Assembly: GCF_024707525.1 (NCBI RefSeq)
Contig: NZ_CP062231.1
Location: forward strand, 1,798,001 to 1,862,000
Source: Rhizobium sp. TH2
GTDB lineage: Bacteria > Pseudomonadota > Alphaproteobacteria > Rhizobiales > Rhizobiaceae
DNA length: 64,000 nucleotides
Direction of reading: 5' to 3'
Shown: in pieces, positions 49,228 to 57,432 of the stretch
How the letters are laid out: every line of letters begins with the position of its first letter
Numbering within the stretch: position 1 is the stretch's first letter
The notes under the pieces: model-generated
Seen by the model: only the letters and a program-made list of their open reading frames with translations
Databases searched by the model: none
What the model was told of the DNA's origin: nothing
Translations under genes and position numbers: made by a program

Positions 49228-49241
49228 CGGGATATATCCCG
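49228..49241. promoter_or_regulatory. 14-bp perfect palindrome between divergent export and copolymerase genes
   Basis: CGGGATATATCCCG lies in the middle of the 263-bp divergent region, next to a T6 run. Position and symmetry suit a regulator-binding site controlling both transcripts, but no factor can be named. Confidence 0.4.
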
Positions 49242-49323
49242 CGTAAGACGACCGTGTTGCATTAACGCTTCGCTTACCTTGTTTCTTTAGATTTCGCCCC
49301 AGCAAGGTGTGGAGTATTGCGGC

Positions 49324-51558
49324 ATGTCGTCGAGTGATAGGTATAGCGATCAGGATGCGGATATCGATCTGGGCGGCCTCGTCGGTGCGATCTGGCGCCG
49401 GAGGATGCTCGTGCTGCTCTCGACCGTGGTCATCGGCGGCGCCGCATTCGGCATATCGAGCATGGTCGCGCCGCGCTACCAGGCCGAGACCCAGATCCTG
49501 ATCGAAACCCGCAATCCCGGGCTGACGTCCGCCCAGCAGACCCAGCAGATGGCGCCCGAGCCCATTCTCGATGAGGCGGGCGTCGCTTCTCAGGTGGCGC
49601 TGCTGCAATCATCCGACCTGATCAAGCAGGTCGCCAAGACGCTCAATCTCGGTGATCGCGCCGAATTCGATCCGGCTGCCAATCCCGACCTGCTGACCCG
49701 GCTTCTTATTCTCACGCGTCTGGCGAAGAACCCGCTCGACGTACCGCCCGAGGAGCGCATCCTCAAGGAATTCACCAGCAAGCTGCAGGTCTACCAGGTC
49801 GAGAAATCGCGCGTCATCGCCATCCAGTTCTCGTCGAAGGATCCGAAGCTCGCAGCCCAGGTGCCGACCGAAATAGCGAAGGTCTATCTGTCGCTGCAGT
49901 CGGGCGCCAAGCTCGACACGACATCCGAGACCGCCAAATGGCTCGAACCCGAAATCGCCAACCTGCGCGAGAAGGTGCGGGATGCCGAGGAGAAGGTGGC
50001 TGCATACCGGTCGTCCGCAGACATCTACAAGACAGGCGAGTTGAACACATTCGCCGAGACGCAGCTCAATGACATCTCGGTCGAGCTGGCGCGCGTCCGT
50101 GGCGAGCGGGCCAATGCCGAGGCGAGGGCGGAGAGCGTGCGCGCGACGCTGAAATCCGGCCGCAATGTCGATACGTTGACCGATGTCGTGAGCTCGCCGA
50201 TGATCCAGCGGCTCAAGGAGACGCAATCGGGCATCGAAGGCCAGATCGCCGATCTCTCGACGTCGCTGCTCGATGGACATCCGAAACTGCAGGGCCTTCG
50301 CTCGCAGCTTGACGGTATCCGCCGGCAGATCCGCGCGGAAACACAGAAGATCCTGTCGAGCCTGGTCAACGAGGCCGGAATTTCGCGAACACGCGAACGG
50401 CAGCTGATCCAGCAACTCAACACGCTGAAGGCCGATAACGCCGAATCCGAAGAGCGGCAGGTTGGCCTCAAGGCGCTTGAGCGCGAGGCCACTGCCCAGC
50501 GCCAACTGCTCGAAACCTATCTCGCGCGCTATCGTGAAGCGGTATCGCGTCAGGACATGAATGCGACGCCGGCCGATGCGCGCGTCATCTCCAATGCGTC
50601 GATGCCGTCGGAACCCTATTTCCCCAAGGTCCTGCCGATCACGATCGTGGCGGCACTGGCGGGCTTCATCCTGAGCTCGATCTTCGTCATGCTGGCCGAA
50701 CTCTTCTCCGGCCGCGCCATCCGCTATTCCGGCCCGGAATACGAGGAAGAGCCCGCGCCCGTCGCCCAGCCACGCCGGGTGATAGACGAGCCCGCCGTCG
50801 CCATCGCTTCTGCCGTCGAACCCGATCCGGCGGATGAGCATGAATATATGGACGAACCCGCTCCGATGGTTGCAAAGCCCGCCGTCGCGAGCCTGCTTTC
50901 GCTTGAACTCGATGCACCGGCGCTGGAGAAAAGCATGGAAAAGGCAGCAGAGGATTTCATCGATGGAGAATTCTCCGTCAACGCAGTGGCGCGCCATCTC
51001 GTGGAGACGGATGTGAACGTCGCGGTCTCGGTGTCACTGTCCGGCGACGATGGTTCGACGTCCACCGTCATTCTCGCGCGCACGGTCGCCGAAATGGGCC
51101 GGAAGACAATTCTCATCGACATGACGGGCTCGGCACTGCCGACGCGGTTGATGGCCGAGAACATCCGCCAGCCCGGTATCACCGACCTGCTCTGCGGCGA
51201 AGCGGCCTTCGCCGACACGATCCACGGCGACCGCCTGTCCGACGCCCATATCCTGCCGCATGGCAATGCCAACGCCAAGCGCGCCATGCGCGGCGCCGAA
51301 CGGCTGGCGATGATCGTCGATGCGCTCGCCAATGCCTATGACCTGGTGATCGTGGAATGCGGTCCGGCAAATGTCGAGGGCGTCAAGCGTCTTGCCCGCA
51401 ACGGCCAGGCCGAGATCATCCTCTCGACCACCGACGCGAATGCCGAGGAAATCGAGGCTGCCGCGGGAAGCTTCATCGAAGCGGGCTACGAGGATGTCGT
51501 GCTGCTCTTCGGCCAGAACAATCCGCCGTCGCCGAAATCCGGTCGCAAGGCGGCCTGA
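49324..51558 (+). CDS. Wzz/ExoP-like polysaccharide copolymerase with degenerate kinase-like domain (744 aa)
   Basis: Chain-length determinant/export copolymerase. Helix 1 (MLVLLSTVVIGGAAFGISSM, residues about 31-50) and helix 2 (LPITIVAALAGFILSSIFV, around residue 440) flank a periplasmic coiled-coil region. The cytoplasmic C-terminus resembles bacterial tyrosine kinases of the ExoP/Wzc type: VSLSGDDGSTSTVILARTV (near residue 573), KTILIDMTG (near residue 596), YDLVIVECGPA. The loop that should hold the Walker A lysine reads GDDGSTST, without lysine, and no C-terminal tyrosine cluster exists, so kinase activity is unlikely. Confidence 0.85.
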   Translation: MSSSDRYSDQDADIDLGGLVGAIWRRRMLVLLSTVVIGGAAFGISSMVAPRYQAETQILIETRNPGLTSAQQTQQMAPEPILDEAGVASQVALLQSSDLIKQVAKTLNLGDRAEFDPAANPDLLTRLLILTRLAKNPLDVPPEERILKEFTSKLQVYQVEKSRVIAIQFSSKDPKLAAQVPTEIAKVYLSLQSGAKLDTTSETAKWLEPEIANLREKVRDAEEKVAAYRSSADIYKTGELNTFAETQLNDISVELARVRGERANAEARAESVRATLKSGRNVDTLTDVVSSPMIQRLKETQSGIEGQIADLSTSLLDGHPKLQGLRSQLDGIRRQIRAETQKILSSLVNEAGISRTRERQLIQQLNTLKADNAESEERQVGLKALEREATAQRQLLETYLARYREAVSRQDMNATPADARVISNASMPSEPYFPKVLPITIVAALAGFILSSIFVMLAELFSGRAIRYSGPEYEEEPAPVAQPRRVIDEPAVAIASAVEPDPADEHEYMDEPAPMVAKPAVASLLSLELDAPALEKSMEKAAEDFIDGEFSVNAVARHLVETDVNVAVSVSLSGDDGSTSTVILARTVAEMGRKTILIDMTGSALPTRLMAENIRQPGITDLLCGEAAFADTIHGDRLSDAHILPHGNANAKRAMRGAERLAMIVDALANAYDLVIVECGPANVEGVKRLARNGQAEIILSTTDANAEEIEAAAGSFIEAGYEDVVLLFGQNNPPSPKSGRKAA

Positions 51559-51562
51559 TCCC

Positions 51563-52840
51563 TTAATCCTCGTCGGTGTCCTGCTGCCCCGCCTTGTCGT
51601 GCGGAGCGTTGTGCACCTTGGCGCGGATGCGCTGCAGGAAGGAATAGACGGCCGGGTTCTGCTTGATCATCGCCTTGAGGCGCGTGGTCGTCTCTTCCTT
51701 GAGCGCAGCAAGGCGGCCGAGCGGCGTGACGGGAATGGTCACGTTGACCTGCACCGTTTCGACATTGGTCCAGGAGCGCTTGAAGGCCATGTCGCCGATG
51801 CCGAAATCGAACAAACCCAAACGCTTGGTATTGTATTGTTCGACCATCAGATGAAAGAGCAGTTCGCCGGGCGCGGCCTGCGTCAGCGGTCCGCTGCCGA
51901 TGGTGCAGAATTGCACGATAAGGTGGTCGCCCTTGCGTGACAGGCCGGCGATTGCCGGGATTTCGCCACTATGTTCGCCGCCGGTCATGCGAAGCGCATG
52001 TAGGCGCAGCGCAAATCGATCTTCGGTTTGCGGGAGCTGCGAAGCCTGATGAAGGAATTCGCGGGTGCGCGGGCAGGCGAAGACATTGGGCAGGTCGAGC
52101 TCGACCAGGCGCGCGCCCTTCTGCTCGAAGAAGAGATCGAGAAAGCGGTTTTTCTCCGCCGATGTCTCTGCGATCACATGCTCATAGCCACCCATGGCCT
52201 CGAGCTTGCGATGGCTGGAGCTGAACTTCTTGCGGCGGCGGCGTGCGCTGAGTTGCGCCAGCGTGGCCACAAAATCCTGCTGCATGGTGAGCGCGAAGGC
52301 GTGGTTCTGGTTCTCGACCGAGGGCAGCATGGCGAACGGCATCGCGACGCCGCGCCATTGTTCCGGGATGTTGGTGAGCAGAACGAAATCGACATTGCCG
52401 ACGGCGCCGCGGATCGCGGCACCAATGATCGTCATCATCTCCGGCGTCGCGGCATCGACGAATTTCTGCGTCAGCAGTCCGGTATTGAGATTGGAATGTT
52501 CCGCACCAATGAACTGGGCGCTGGTGAACATCCGGCCGCGCACCACTTCGAGCGGCAGGATGAAGGCGAGTTCGCCCTGCATGCGGCCTTCGACGATGAT
52601 CAGCGGGCGCTTGTACTGGGCGATCCAGGCGCGGCACCAATCGTAGCCATGATGCAGCGAATTGATATTGAGCGCCTCAAGCGCGCGCCATTCCGCCTCT
52701 AGTGGCTCCATCCGGTCGTGGATCGATACAGAAATCATGCCGGCCGTGAAAAGGGAATCCGCGCTCACGATAGATAGCTCATATGCCGGGCGATCATCTG
52801 GCAAGTCCATGGATTGAAATTTTATCTGCGCTGCCTGCAC
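51563..52840 (-). CDS. CelD/BcsL-type GNAT acetyltransferase-like protein (425 aa)
   Basis: Belongs to the GNAT-fold family found in exopolysaccharide and cellulose loci (CelD/BcsL; FemAB-like). Visible: an N-terminal acyltransferase-like half (LEAEWRALEALNINSLHHGYDW, ILPLEVVRGRMF) and a C-terminal half with FLDLFFEQKGARL and LLFHLMVEQYNTKRLGLFDFG, the GNAT end motif. Likely acylates the polymer or a sugar nucleotide (inference). GTG at 52840 is supported by GGGGAG eight bases upstream. Convergent with the copolymerase gene (four bases between). Confidence 0.8.
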   Translation of the reverse strand: MQAAQIKFQSMDLPDDRPAYELSIVSADSLFTAGMISVSIHDRMEPLEAEWRALEALNINSLHHGYDWCRAWIAQYKRPLIIVEGRMQGELAFILPLEVVRGRMFTSAQFIGAEHSNLNTGLLTQKFVDAATPEMMTIIGAAIRGAVGNVDFVLLTNIPEQWRGVAMPFAMLPSVENQNHAFALTMQQDFVATLAQLSARRRRKKFSSSHRKLEAMGGYEHVIAETSAEKNRFLDLFFEQKGARLVELDLPNVFACPRTREFLHQASQLPQTEDRFALRLHALRMTGGEHSGEIPAIAGLSRKGDHLIVQFCTIGSGPLTQAAPGELLFHLMVEQYNTKRLGLFDFGIGDMAFKRSWTNVETVQVNVTIPVTPLGRLAALKEETTTRLKAMIKQNPAVYSFLQRIRAKVHNAPHDKAGQQDTDED

Positions 52841-52984
52841 GGCGTCTGCTCCCCGGGGAAATACCCGAACCTGACCTGACGGCTGACCATGTATCCGGCG
52901 GGGAACTTAGCCGGAAAGAAGCGGAAGAAAACTTAAAGCGGTGCCCGCGCCTCCCCTATTTGGAAAAGCCTGGTTAACAATCTC

Positions 52985-53194
52985 CTACTTTGCTTTCGGC
53001 CGGTGCATCCATTTGATGATGCCCATGGCGGGAAGGATCCAGAGAAAGCCGGTGAAGAAGAAATAGAGCAGGTGAACGTACCACGGCGAGGTACCGAGCG
53101 TGGCCGATGCGATGGTGACAGCGAGGAGCGCATAGACGAGGACCAGAACGACCATCAGGATCGTGCCGATGATCTTGCGCAGTGTATCGGGCAT
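52985..53194 (-). CDS. DUF2842 membrane protein (69 aa)
   Basis: Two helices ([20 protein letters not shown] and [18 protein letters not shown]) and a basic tail (KWMHRPKAK), as in the DUF2842 family of alphaproteobacteria. It is divergent from heme A synthase with 76 bases between, a conserved pairing that suggests a link to respiratory-chain assembly (inference). Confidence 0.85.
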   Translation of the reverse strand: MPDTLRKIIGTILMVVLVLVYALLAVTIASATLGTSPWYVHLLYFFFTGFLWILPAMGIIKWMHRPKAK

Positions 53195-53270
53195 TTTGTC
53201 TCACATCCCTGGTTTTCATCTTGCCAGCCGGAGCGGCCTCATGCAGAGCATTGGGCGAAAGGATCCCGCC

Positions 53271-54374
53271 ATGGCTGACAGCGCAATAAACCTCGAAACC
53301 CGGATTTTCAAGGAGATTGACCGGATCGAGCGCAATCGTCGCGCCATACGCGTCTGGCTCTTCCTCGTCCTCCTCGCGATCTTCGCGCTGGTGCTGGTCG
53401 GCGGTGCGACGCGGCTCACTGATTCCGGGCTATCTATCACCGAATGGAAGCCCATCCACGGCGTCATTCCACCACTCAACGCCGAGGAATGGCAGGAAGA
53501 ATTCGCGCTCTACCAGCGCATTCCCGAATATAGCCAGATCAACAAGGGCATGACGGTCGAGGAGTTCAAGCGCATCTTCTGGTGGGAATGGGCCCACCGG
53601 CTGATCGCGCGCTCGATCGGTGTGATCTTCGCCGTGCCGCTCGCCTTCTTCTGGCTGACGGGCCGGCTGGAAAGGCGCCTGCGCTGGCCGCTGGTAGGCA
53701 TCCTGGCGCTCGGTGGTGTGCAGGGTGCGATCGGCTGGTGGATGGTGGCTTCGGGGCTCTCCAAGCGCGTCGATGTCAGCCAGTACCGACTGGCGATTCA
53801 CCTGACCGTCGCGTGCCTGATCTTTGCCGCGGTCACCTGGGTGTGGCGCGCGCTTTCCGCCCATTCCGGCCGCGTGCTAGTCGGCACGGGCGCGAGCCTG
53901 TTTGCCGGTGTGATCGTGTTCTTCATCCTGTTGCAGATCTATCTCGGCGCGTTGGTCGCGGGTATGGATGCAGGCCTTGCCTACAATACCTGGCCGCTGA
54001 TGGATGGCGCCATCGTGCCGGATGGGCTGACCGTGATGCAGCCCGTCTGGCTCAACGCCTTCGAGAATGCCAAGGCGGTGCAGTGGCTGCATCGGATGAA
54101 CGCCTATCTGCTGCTGACGCTGGCGCTGATCCAGATGATCGCGCTTCTTGCACGGCACCCCGGTACGCCGCATGCCAATCGCGGCGTCGTGTTCTTCCTG
54201 CTCGTCGGTCTCCAGGCCGCAGTCGGTATCGGCACGCTGCTGATGGCGGTGCCGATCGACGTGGCGCTGACCCATCAGGGTCTGGCGCTGATCGTGCTGG
54301 GGTTCGGCGTCGCGCATTGGCGCGGCTTCCACGGTGAATATGCACGGCCGATCGACGTAGCGGTCAGAAGCTGA
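53271..54374 (+). CDS. ctaA: Heme A synthase (367 aa)
   Basis: Integral membrane monooxygenase that converts haem O to haem A for aa3-type cytochrome oxidase. Eight helices; conserved motifs [18 protein letters not shown] (near residue 45), [13 protein letters not shown] (His ligand near residue 105), [12 protein letters not shown] (second His) and QWLHRMNAY plus LTHQGLAL (C-terminal His pair). ATG 53271 follows AGGA. Its stop shares TGATCA with the convergent gene. Confidence 0.95.
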   Translation: MADSAINLETRIFKEIDRIERNRRAIRVWLFLVLLAIFALVLVGGATRLTDSGLSITEWKPIHGVIPPLNAEEWQEEFALYQRIPEYSQINKGMTVEEFKRIFWWEWAHRLIARSIGVIFAVPLAFFWLTGRLERRLRWPLVGILALGGVQGAIGWWMVASGLSKRVDVSQYRLAIHLTVACLIFAAVTWVWRALSAHSGRVLVGTGASLFAGVIVFFILLQIYLGALVAGMDAGLAYNTWPLMDGAIVPDGLTVMQPVWLNAFENAKAVQWLHRMNAYLLLTLALIQMIALLARHPGTPHANRGVVFFLLVGLQAAVGIGTLLMAVPIDVALTHQGLALIVLGFGVAHWRGFHGEYARPIDVAVRS

Positions 54375-54854
54375 TCACTGCTTCTCGAGTGTGAATATCC
54401 GGTTGTTCATTCCGAACAGCAGGGTCTTGTCGTCGCGCTTGTGGAGACTGATCTCCGAGCAACCCTGAAACAGGGTCGGCACCGGCTCGGCCGTGAAGCC
54501 GAGTTCGATCGCGAGCTTTTTCGCCTTTGCCTCATCATACTTGCCACCTGGATCCTTGGGGTCAGCGGCAAGGCCGCCCTCGAACAGGCCGGCATAGGGC
54601 AGGGGCTCGATCGTGACCTCCGTTCTGCCGCAACCGAGAAGATCGGGGCCCGTCAGCGCATCCGGCGTGATTTCGACGACCTTGCCGATATAGCGTTCCG
54701 CATCGTCGGTCACCATCGGATGGGCGGGATCTTCCCAAGGCGCGACGGTGGCCTTGGTGAACTTCCAACTGCCCTCGAAGGGGAAATCAGCGGCGAAAGC
54801 TGGGACGCCAGCGCCAAGGATCAGCGCTGAAAATGCAAGGCGGCGGAAAAGCAT
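54375..54854 (-). CDS. Exported protein of unknown function (159 aa)
   Basis: Signal peptide (MLFRRLAFSALILGAGVPAFA), then a mature domain with FEGSWKFTKATVAPWE, suggestive of a lipocalin-like or META-like beta fold (SW..T motif), and two cysteines (LLGCGRTE and LFQGCSE). GGAG is six bases before ATG 54854. Function unknown. Its stop directly abuts the ctaA stop. Confidence 0.75.
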   Translation of the reverse strand: MLFRRLAFSALILGAGVPAFAADFPFEGSWKFTKATVAPWEDPAHPMVTDDAERYIGKVVEITPDALTGPDLLGCGRTEVTIEPLPYAGLFEGGLAADPKDPGGKYDEAKAKKLAIELGFTAEPVPTLFQGCSEISLHKRDDKTLLFGMNNRIFTLEKQ

Positions 54855-54936
54855 GGAAACTCCTGAGACGGCGGGCAATCCGCCCACCGATCAGAGACGG
54901 TTGACACGGCATGTTTATTGCCGCGCCCGCCTGTTT

Positions 54937-55680
54937 TCAATGCGAGTTTTTGCCCGACGATTCCCGCATGGCGGCGAAGTCCACTTCAGGCGCGTAGGCG
55001 GCAAGCGGTGTCCTCCTGATGCCCAGGCCCGGCAGATGGCTGAGCATACCGCGTCCGGTGACCGGATTGACCAGTTCATCGTCGATCGAGAGCACGCTCT
55101 GGCGGACGCCGAACATCTGGTGGTGTCGATTGAGCGCCGCCATGGTCGCGCCGATATAAACGGGCACGACGGGCACATTGTTGATGACCTGCGGCGTGTG
55201 CAGCGTCTCCGCCACATAGCCGGTTTCCAGCATCCATGTGACGAGCTTCGGATGCGTCTCGACGATCAACCCCTTGATGCCGGCGACAAGGCAGAACTCC
55301 AGGACGCCGGTGATCAGCATATGCGACGCCTGCACGTCTCCGAACTTGCCTGCATGTTCGTCGGAAATGCAGCGCGTCCACTCGTAGATTGTCCGCTCAC
55401 GCGGCCACCCATGGCCTTCCATGATATGCGGATAGATATCCGACAGCAGATGCGGCCCCGACGTGCGCAGCAGGCGCGTATAGCCGACGACCCGGTCACC
55501 CTTCTCGACGACGAGATGGATCGCGTCGTCCGTGTCGAACCGGTCGATTTCACGCCCGTCCTCACTCGTCAGTTCTTTCCAGCCGAGTCTTTCGACGAAC
55601 TGAGCGTGGCGGAACCGCCAGACCTTTTCCATCAGGTCCGGATAATCTTCGGTATTTTGCGATGTAATAATTCTGATCAC
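54937..55680 (-). CDS. Acyl-homoserine-lactone synthase, LuxI family (247 aa)
   Basis: Makes an N-acyl-homoserine lactone from SAM and acyl-ACP. Family marks are visible: VWRFRHAQFVERLGW (with Arg and Trp), FDTDDAIHLV (Asp pair), VVGYTRLLRT and EWTRCISDE (Glu and Arg), in the right order. Start is GTG 55680, with GGGGG eight bases upstream. Its leader holds a hairpin that uses that ribosome site. It follows the luxR-type gene with 81 bases between. Acyl chain length cannot be told. Confidence 0.93.
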   Translation of the reverse strand: MIRIITSQNTEDYPDLMEKVWRFRHAQFVERLGWKELTSEDGREIDRFDTDDAIHLVVEKGDRVVGYTRLLRTSGPHLLSDIYPHIMEGHGWPRERTIYEWTRCISDEHAGKFGDVQASHMLITGVLEFCLVAGIKGLIVETHPKLVTWMLETGYVAETLHTPQVINNVPVVPVYIGATMAALNRHHQMFGVRQSVLSIDDELVNPVTGRGMLSHLPGLGIRRTPLAAYAPEVDFAAMRESSGKNSH

Positions 55681-55686
55681 TGGTCA

Positions 55687-55709
55687 AACCCCCTACAATT
55701 TGGGGGGAA
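55687..55709 (-). promoter_or_regulatory. Hairpin covering the luxI-type ribosome site
   Basis: On the transcript strand CCCCC (55702-55706), an 8-base loop and GGGGG (55689-55693) form an 18-base hairpin. The 3' arm GGGGG is the only Shine-Dalgarno candidate, eight bases before GTG 55680. The arrangement predicts sequestration of the ribosome site. A DNA-level regulator site is an alternative reading. Confidence 0.6.
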
Positions 55710-55733
55710 ACTGCAGCCAAATGCCGGACCGCG

Positions 55734-55739
55734 CTATAG
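55734..55739 (-). promoter_or_regulatory. -10-like element of the luxI-type gene
   Basis: CTATAG matches the rhizobial -10 consensus; no CTTGAC lies 17 bases upstream, as expected for an activator-dependent promoter. Predicted start is near 55727. Confidence 0.35.
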
Positions 55740-55761
55740 GTAGATTTACCCTATTGACAGT

Positions 55762-56496
55762 CTAGCGAATGAGGCCTGCGCGTAAAGATTCTGCAATTAG
55801 ATGTGTCCGATTGGTGGTGTTCATCTTACGTTGTGCATTCTCAAGGATATGTGCAACTGTTCTCTCGGATATACCAAGGATTGCAGAAATCTCCCAGGCA
55901 GTTTTGCCTTCGGAACACCAGGAAATACATTCACGCTCGCGTAAGGTGAGGTGCCTGCCACTGTCAAATACAACCTGCTTGCCGCCGGTCTTCAGTTCCT
56001 TGATCTTGTTATGCGCATAGATGGAAATCATGTGGAGCGCCCCGCGCGCCTCCGACGACAGGTCGATCCGGTCCGAGGCAAAAGTGACGATGGCGCGAAA
56101 GCCCATCAGGGAATGGATTGGCACGCTGAAGCCATTGATAAAATTGAATTCCCGCGCTTCGTTCATGAAGTTCAATCCTGATTTGCCGATATTCATATGC
56201 TTGAGCGCATCCTCCCATACGAAGGCATTGTCGGAGAGGATCGTGCGTTGGATCACCGGGTCGACAGTGAAATACTGCTTGGCCATGTAGCGCGTGGCCC
56301 ATTCCTCCGGCCAGCCGTTGAGCAGGACGTACGGATCGATGCGCTCGTGAGGTTCCGGAATACCGGAAATTGCAAAAGAGTCGAAGCCGAAGAAGTCCGC
56401 AACCTTTCGCAACTCTACGAAGGCCTGCTCCTCGCTGGTGATCTTTTCCAGCGCTTCGATGAAATCGAACATCGTATTGGCGATTTGTGAACGCAT
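55762..56496 (-). CDS. LuxR-family quorum-sensing regulator (244 aa)
   Basis: An autoinducer-binding domain is visible in WPEEWATRYMAKQYFTVDP (the W, Y, D, P ligands) followed by FVWEDALKH, and the LuxR HTH in LTLRERECISWCSEGKTAWE with ISAILGISERTVAHILENA. Length is normal for TraR/SinR-like proteins. GGAG precedes the ATG. The gene is upstream of the luxI-type gene on the same strand, so it is the partner regulator. Confidence 0.93.
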   Translation of the reverse strand: MRSQIANTMFDFIEALEKITSEEQAFVELRKVADFFGFDSFAISGIPEPHERIDPYVLLNGWPEEWATRYMAKQYFTVDPVIQRTILSDNAFVWEDALKHMNIGKSGLNFMNEAREFNFINGFSVPIHSLMGFRAIVTFASDRIDLSSEARGALHMISIYAHNKIKELKTGGKQVVFDSGRHLTLRERECISWCSEGKTAWEISAILGISERTVAHILENAQRKMNTTNRTHLIAESLRAGLIR

Positions 56497-56521
56497 AGGC
56501 GCTCCGTGTTTGGTTGCGGAC

Positions 56522-56527
56522 CTATAG
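56522..56527 (-). promoter_or_regulatory. -10-like element of the luxR-type gene
   Basis: CTATAG lies 26 bases before the luxR start without a good -35, which is compatible with activation from the inverted repeat about 37 bases upstream. Confidence 0.35.
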
Positions 56528-56551
56528 CATGATTTCCGCGCCGCCAAAACC

Positions 56552-56572
56552 AACCGAACTTGTATTTCGGTT
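56552..56572. promoter_or_regulatory. 7-7-7 inverted repeat upstream of luxR
   Basis: AACCGAA-N7-TTCGGTT is a perfect 21-bp inverted repeat. Its edge overlaps the stop codon of the APH-like gene (56571-56573). Its centre is about 47 bases upstream of the transcription start implied by the -10 element, close to where class II LuxR-type activators bind. A weak terminator of the APH gene is the other reading. Confidence 0.5.
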
Positions 56573-57425
56573 AACAAGTCGCCTCTGAAGAAAGCAGGTC
56601 GCGTACAACTTTGAGAAAGCCGAGGCGATCTTGCGCGTCCTTCACATCTTCTTCCGATACCGGACCGTCGATTGACCAGGACGCCGAGAGTGCGGCATGG
56701 CAAGCCGCGTACTGTAGAATCTTGCTTTCCGAGCACCCAATCACTTGAGCCGTGACCACGGCGATCGCAAGGATACGATCCGTGTCGCAGGTTATGTCCG
56801 GTCGGCCCAGCGGATTTCCAAAGAAATTGGCCACGTCATAGGCCGGATCGCCGATCAGCCCATGCGGATCGATCGCGCGCCAGATCGTGCCGTCTTGAGA
56901 GATGATGTTCTCGTGATGGAGGTCGCCGTGAAACGGAATGACAGGATTCTGGTTCGCAAGCAGATCGCGAGCAAGTTCTCCCGCCCAGACCAGATCGCGA
57001 GCGTGATCCGGATGGGCAGGCGCGGCGCGTTCCGTAAGGCTGCGAAAATGCCGTGCGAGCGGCGTCAGGCCAGGCCGCGGCGGATGCGGCGAGGGGGCAT
57101 GCAGTTCCGCCAGAATATCGGCAAAGACCTTGGTCGCCGCTTCCTCGCCATGGCTTGCACGGAAATCTTCGAGTGTCATGCTGCCGGCGTCTTCCAGCAG
57201 GCAGGCATTGTCCCGCCGGGCGATCAGGCTGACCGCACCATGGCCCCGCCGCCAGGCAAGATAATCCATGCCGGCCAGCTCTTCCATGCCGCGCTGCTTG
57301 AGAAGCTTGGCGACGACTGATCCGCCATCAGGCGTTCGGGCGCGATAGACGAGGCTGCCTGGTGTGTCGGCGACGGGCTCGATCTCATCGAGATGCCAAA
57401 GATCCGCCGCCGCATCGATATCCAT
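56571..57425 (-). CDS. APH(6)/hydroxyurea-kinase-like phosphotransferase (284 aa)
   Basis: Small-molecule kinase with the APH fold. The catalytic loop reads HGDLHHENII (residues 176-185, Brenner motif) and the metal loop AIDPHGLIGDPAYDVAN (around residue 200). N-lobe YRARTPDGGSVVAKLL carries the ATP lysine. The closest recognisable group is the aminoglycoside/hydroxyurea resistance kinase family that includes streptomycin 6-phosphotransferases; whether it confers resistance is not shown here. It starts seven bases after argC, so it is co-transcribed with that operon, and its stop codon overlaps the IR before luxR. Confidence 0.85.
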   Translation of the reverse strand: MDIDAAADLWHLDEIEPVADTPGSLVYRARTPDGGSVVAKLLKQRGMEELAGMDYLAWRRGHGAVSLIARRDNACLLEDAGSMTLEDFRASHGEEAATKVFADILAELHAPSPHPPRPGLTPLARHFRSLTERAAPAHPDHARDLVWAGELARDLLANQNPVIPFHGDLHHENIISQDGTIWRAIDPHGLIGDPAYDVANFFGNPLGRPDITCDTDRILAIAVVTAQVIGCSESKILQYAACHAALSASWSIDGPVSEEDVKDAQDRLGFLKVVRDLLSSEATC

Positions 57426-57432
57426 CGGGCGC

